DNA from: Myxococcales bacterium
GTDB lineage: Bacteria; Myxococcota_A; Polyangia; Nannocystales; Nannocystaceae
Reading direction: 5' to 3'
DNA length: 64,000 nucleotides
NCBI GenBank assembly: GCA_020633315.1
Contig: JACKDV010000013.1
Coordinates: 124,001-188,000, forward strand
Shown: one piece after another, positions 62,965-64,000 of the stretch
How the letters are laid out: each line of letters starts with the position of its first letter
How positions within the stretch are numbered: the first letter of the stretch is position 1
Notes under the pieces: generated by a model
What the model saw: the letters and a program-made list of their open reading frames with translations, nothing else
What the model was told of the DNA's origin: nothing
Databases searched by the model: none
Made by a program: the position numbers and the translations under genes

Positions 62965-63852
62965 TCAGTAGCCCAGGCGGCGGATCTCGGCCGCCTCCCC
63001 GAAGTCGGGGTCGGGCTCGTCCGGGTGGCTGGTGGCGCGCGCCACCTCGCCGAAGCACTCGAAGAAGTAGCTGACCTGGCGCACCGAGGTGGCCTCGCCC
63101 AGCGCGGGCTCCACGGTGAGGGTGGTGCGCACGCGGTGGGCCTGGGTGAAGGTCAGCGAGGGCAGGCGCAGCTCGCCGATGGCGTCGACCTGGACCTCGT
63201 AGGTGTCGGTGGCGGCGTAGGGGATCCCGCGGAAGGTGCCGTCGGTGATCGTGCCCTGGGCGGTGAAGGTGGTGCCGGGCTCGATGGGATAGCGCAGCAG
63301 CTCCACCGGCGCGTCGTAGACCAGCAGGGTGCGACCGGCGGGCGGATCGGGCTGGGCCGAGGCCAGGCCCAGCAGCATCAGGCCGTGATCGTCCTGGATC
63401 GAGATCGTCTCCACCGAGCCGCCGCCGTCGAAGGGGGCCACGAAGGCATCGGGGGGGAAGCGGTCGGCGTACCAGCGATCGTCGATCGGCTCGGGGCCCA
63501 GGCGCACGAGCTGGTCGTCGGCGAGGTCGACCGACCAGCTCCACACCAGCAGCTCGCCCTCGGTCTGACCGGCCACGTCCACGGCGCGACTCACCCCGGG
63601 GGGCGAGACCAGGTACGAGACGGTGGCGCCGAGCACCAGGGGCATCTCCTCGGCGTCGATGCGACCGTCGAGGTTGGGCACGCACTCGAGCACCGCCGGC
63701 TCGGCCCCCTCGTACAGCTCGCGCATGGGCGGCAGGGTGCCGTTGCCGTCGCAGCCCGCGAGCAGGCCGAGCCGCACCAGCGCGGGGGCGATCGAGGCGA
63801 GCCGTCCACGACGAACGGAAGAGGGGCGGCGAGCTGCGGCGCGGTGGAGCAT
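62965..63852 (-). CDS. Lipoprotein, hypothetical, in PHA operon
   Basis: A 295-residue lipoprotein. The signal PALVRLGLLAGC gives Cys34, preceded by a basic region. The mature part is beta-rich with AVLECVPNLDGRIDAEEMPL, which has EF-hand-like DxDxx spacing. Further strands are AVDVAGQTEGELLVWSWSVD and TFTAQGTITDGTFRGIPYAA, then VSYFFECFGEVARATS. Its length and strands resemble an extracytoplasmic binding domain. It lies 35 bp upstream of the PhaE-like gene and 42 bp after an outer membrane protein gene, all on one strand. The link to polyester metabolism may be indirect, for example esterase or uptake. Confidence 0.8.
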   Translation of the reverse strand: MLHRAAARRPSSVRRGRLASIAPALVRLGLLAGCDGNGTLPPMRELYEGAEPAVLECVPNLDGRIDAEEMPLVLGATVSYLVSPPGVSRAVDVAGQTEGELLVWSWSVDLADDQLVRLGPEPIDDRWYADRFPPDAFVAPFDGGGSVETISIQDDHGLMLLGLASAQPDPPAGRTLLVYDAPVELLRYPIEPGTTFTAQGTITDGTFRGIPYAATDTYEVQVDAIGELRLPSLTFTQAHRVRTTLTVEPALGEATSVRQVSYFFECFGEVARATSHPDEPDPDFGEAAEIRRLGY

Positions 63853-63894
63853 GGGGCCGGTCCGAGGATCGGGAGATGGAGCCCGACGATGGGA

Positions 63895-64000
63895 TCAGAA
63901 GGTGTACTGCAGGCGCAGGCGGTAGAGCTGCGCGGGGCGGGCCTGCATGCCCAGGTAGGGGTTGTCGAGCCCGGCCAGCGGCACCAGCAGCGCGGGCTCG
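63895..64000 (-). CDS. C-terminal end of an outer membrane beta-barrel protein (partial)
   Basis: Thirty-four codons are visible, the last of a gene that begins beyond the window. The end reads PAQLYRLRLQYTF, with alternating hydrophobic residues and a terminal Phe. That is the outer membrane protein sorting signal of TonB-dependent receptors and porins. It is the first visible gene of the minus-strand operon. Confidence 0.7.
   Translation of the reverse strand, partial: EPALLVPLAGLDNPYLGMQARPAQLYRLRLQYTF

Overview
The window is very GC-rich bacterial DNA with short intergenic gaps. Three traits point to a myxobacterium (Myxococcota), most likely of the Nannocystis/Plesiocystis group. It has many lipoproteins with low-complexity Ser/Thr/Gly/Asp linkers. 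It has a MYXO-CTERM protein with the myxobacterial Cys-rich CGDG...CDDGN repeats, and many TPR and regulatory proteins. It also carries a plesiocin-type graspetide locus. The genus is inferred from gene content, not from a marker gene. No tRNA, rRNA, CRISPR array or complete insertion sequence was seen.

Layout. 1-3.5 kb: end of a TPR protein, an aldo/keto reductase with a divergent AraC regulator, and an unknown gene. 3.9-6.8 kb: a five-gene cassette with two DUF2589 proteins. 6.9-17.6 kb: mostly minus-strand lipoproteins and Cys-rich surface proteins around an ECF sigma factor/membrane TPR operon. It ends at an apparent group II intron remnant (domains V and VI) abutting a lipoprotein start codon. 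17.9-22.7 kb: a sulfotransferase-like gene, a repeat and hairpin array, then an unknown gene, hisG (short form), murA and a lipoprotein. 22.7-28.5 kb: secreted protein, Pal-like lipoprotein, CpoB/YbgF-like TPR lipoprotein, two further lipoproteins and a TPR protein.

30.7-36.6 kb holds the most striking system, a graspetide (omega-ester RiPP) locus. It has an ATP-grasp ligase, two HlyD-like adaptors, a C39-peptidase ABC exporter, a truncated hemoglobin and, on the opposite strand, a 69-residue precursor. The precursor has a double-Gly leader and four TTxxxxEE core repeats. The ligase would form side-chain ester links, the C39 domain would cut after Gly-Gly, and the ABC/HlyD assembly would export the product. 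36.8-43.3 kb: an M20 amidohydrolase and a giant pseudokinase-TPR protein.

43.3-64 kb: small exported proteins, a MepA-like endopeptidase, and a Cys-rich lipoprotein coupled to a 1163-residue SIR2-like/STAND NTPase/TM/TPR/AgmX-like fusion that resembles defence or signalling NTPases. Next come a P-loop ATPase, a PH-domain membrane protein, an HTTM protein with its partner, an FHA protein and an L,D-transpeptidase lipoprotein. Then follow a FolB-cupin fusion with an SDR reductase. The window ends in a minus-strand polyhydroxyalkanoate operon (outer-membrane protein end, lipoprotein, PhaE-like subunit, acyl-CoA ligase, PhaC, MBL hydrolase) that terminates in a truncated glutamate-synthase-like gene.
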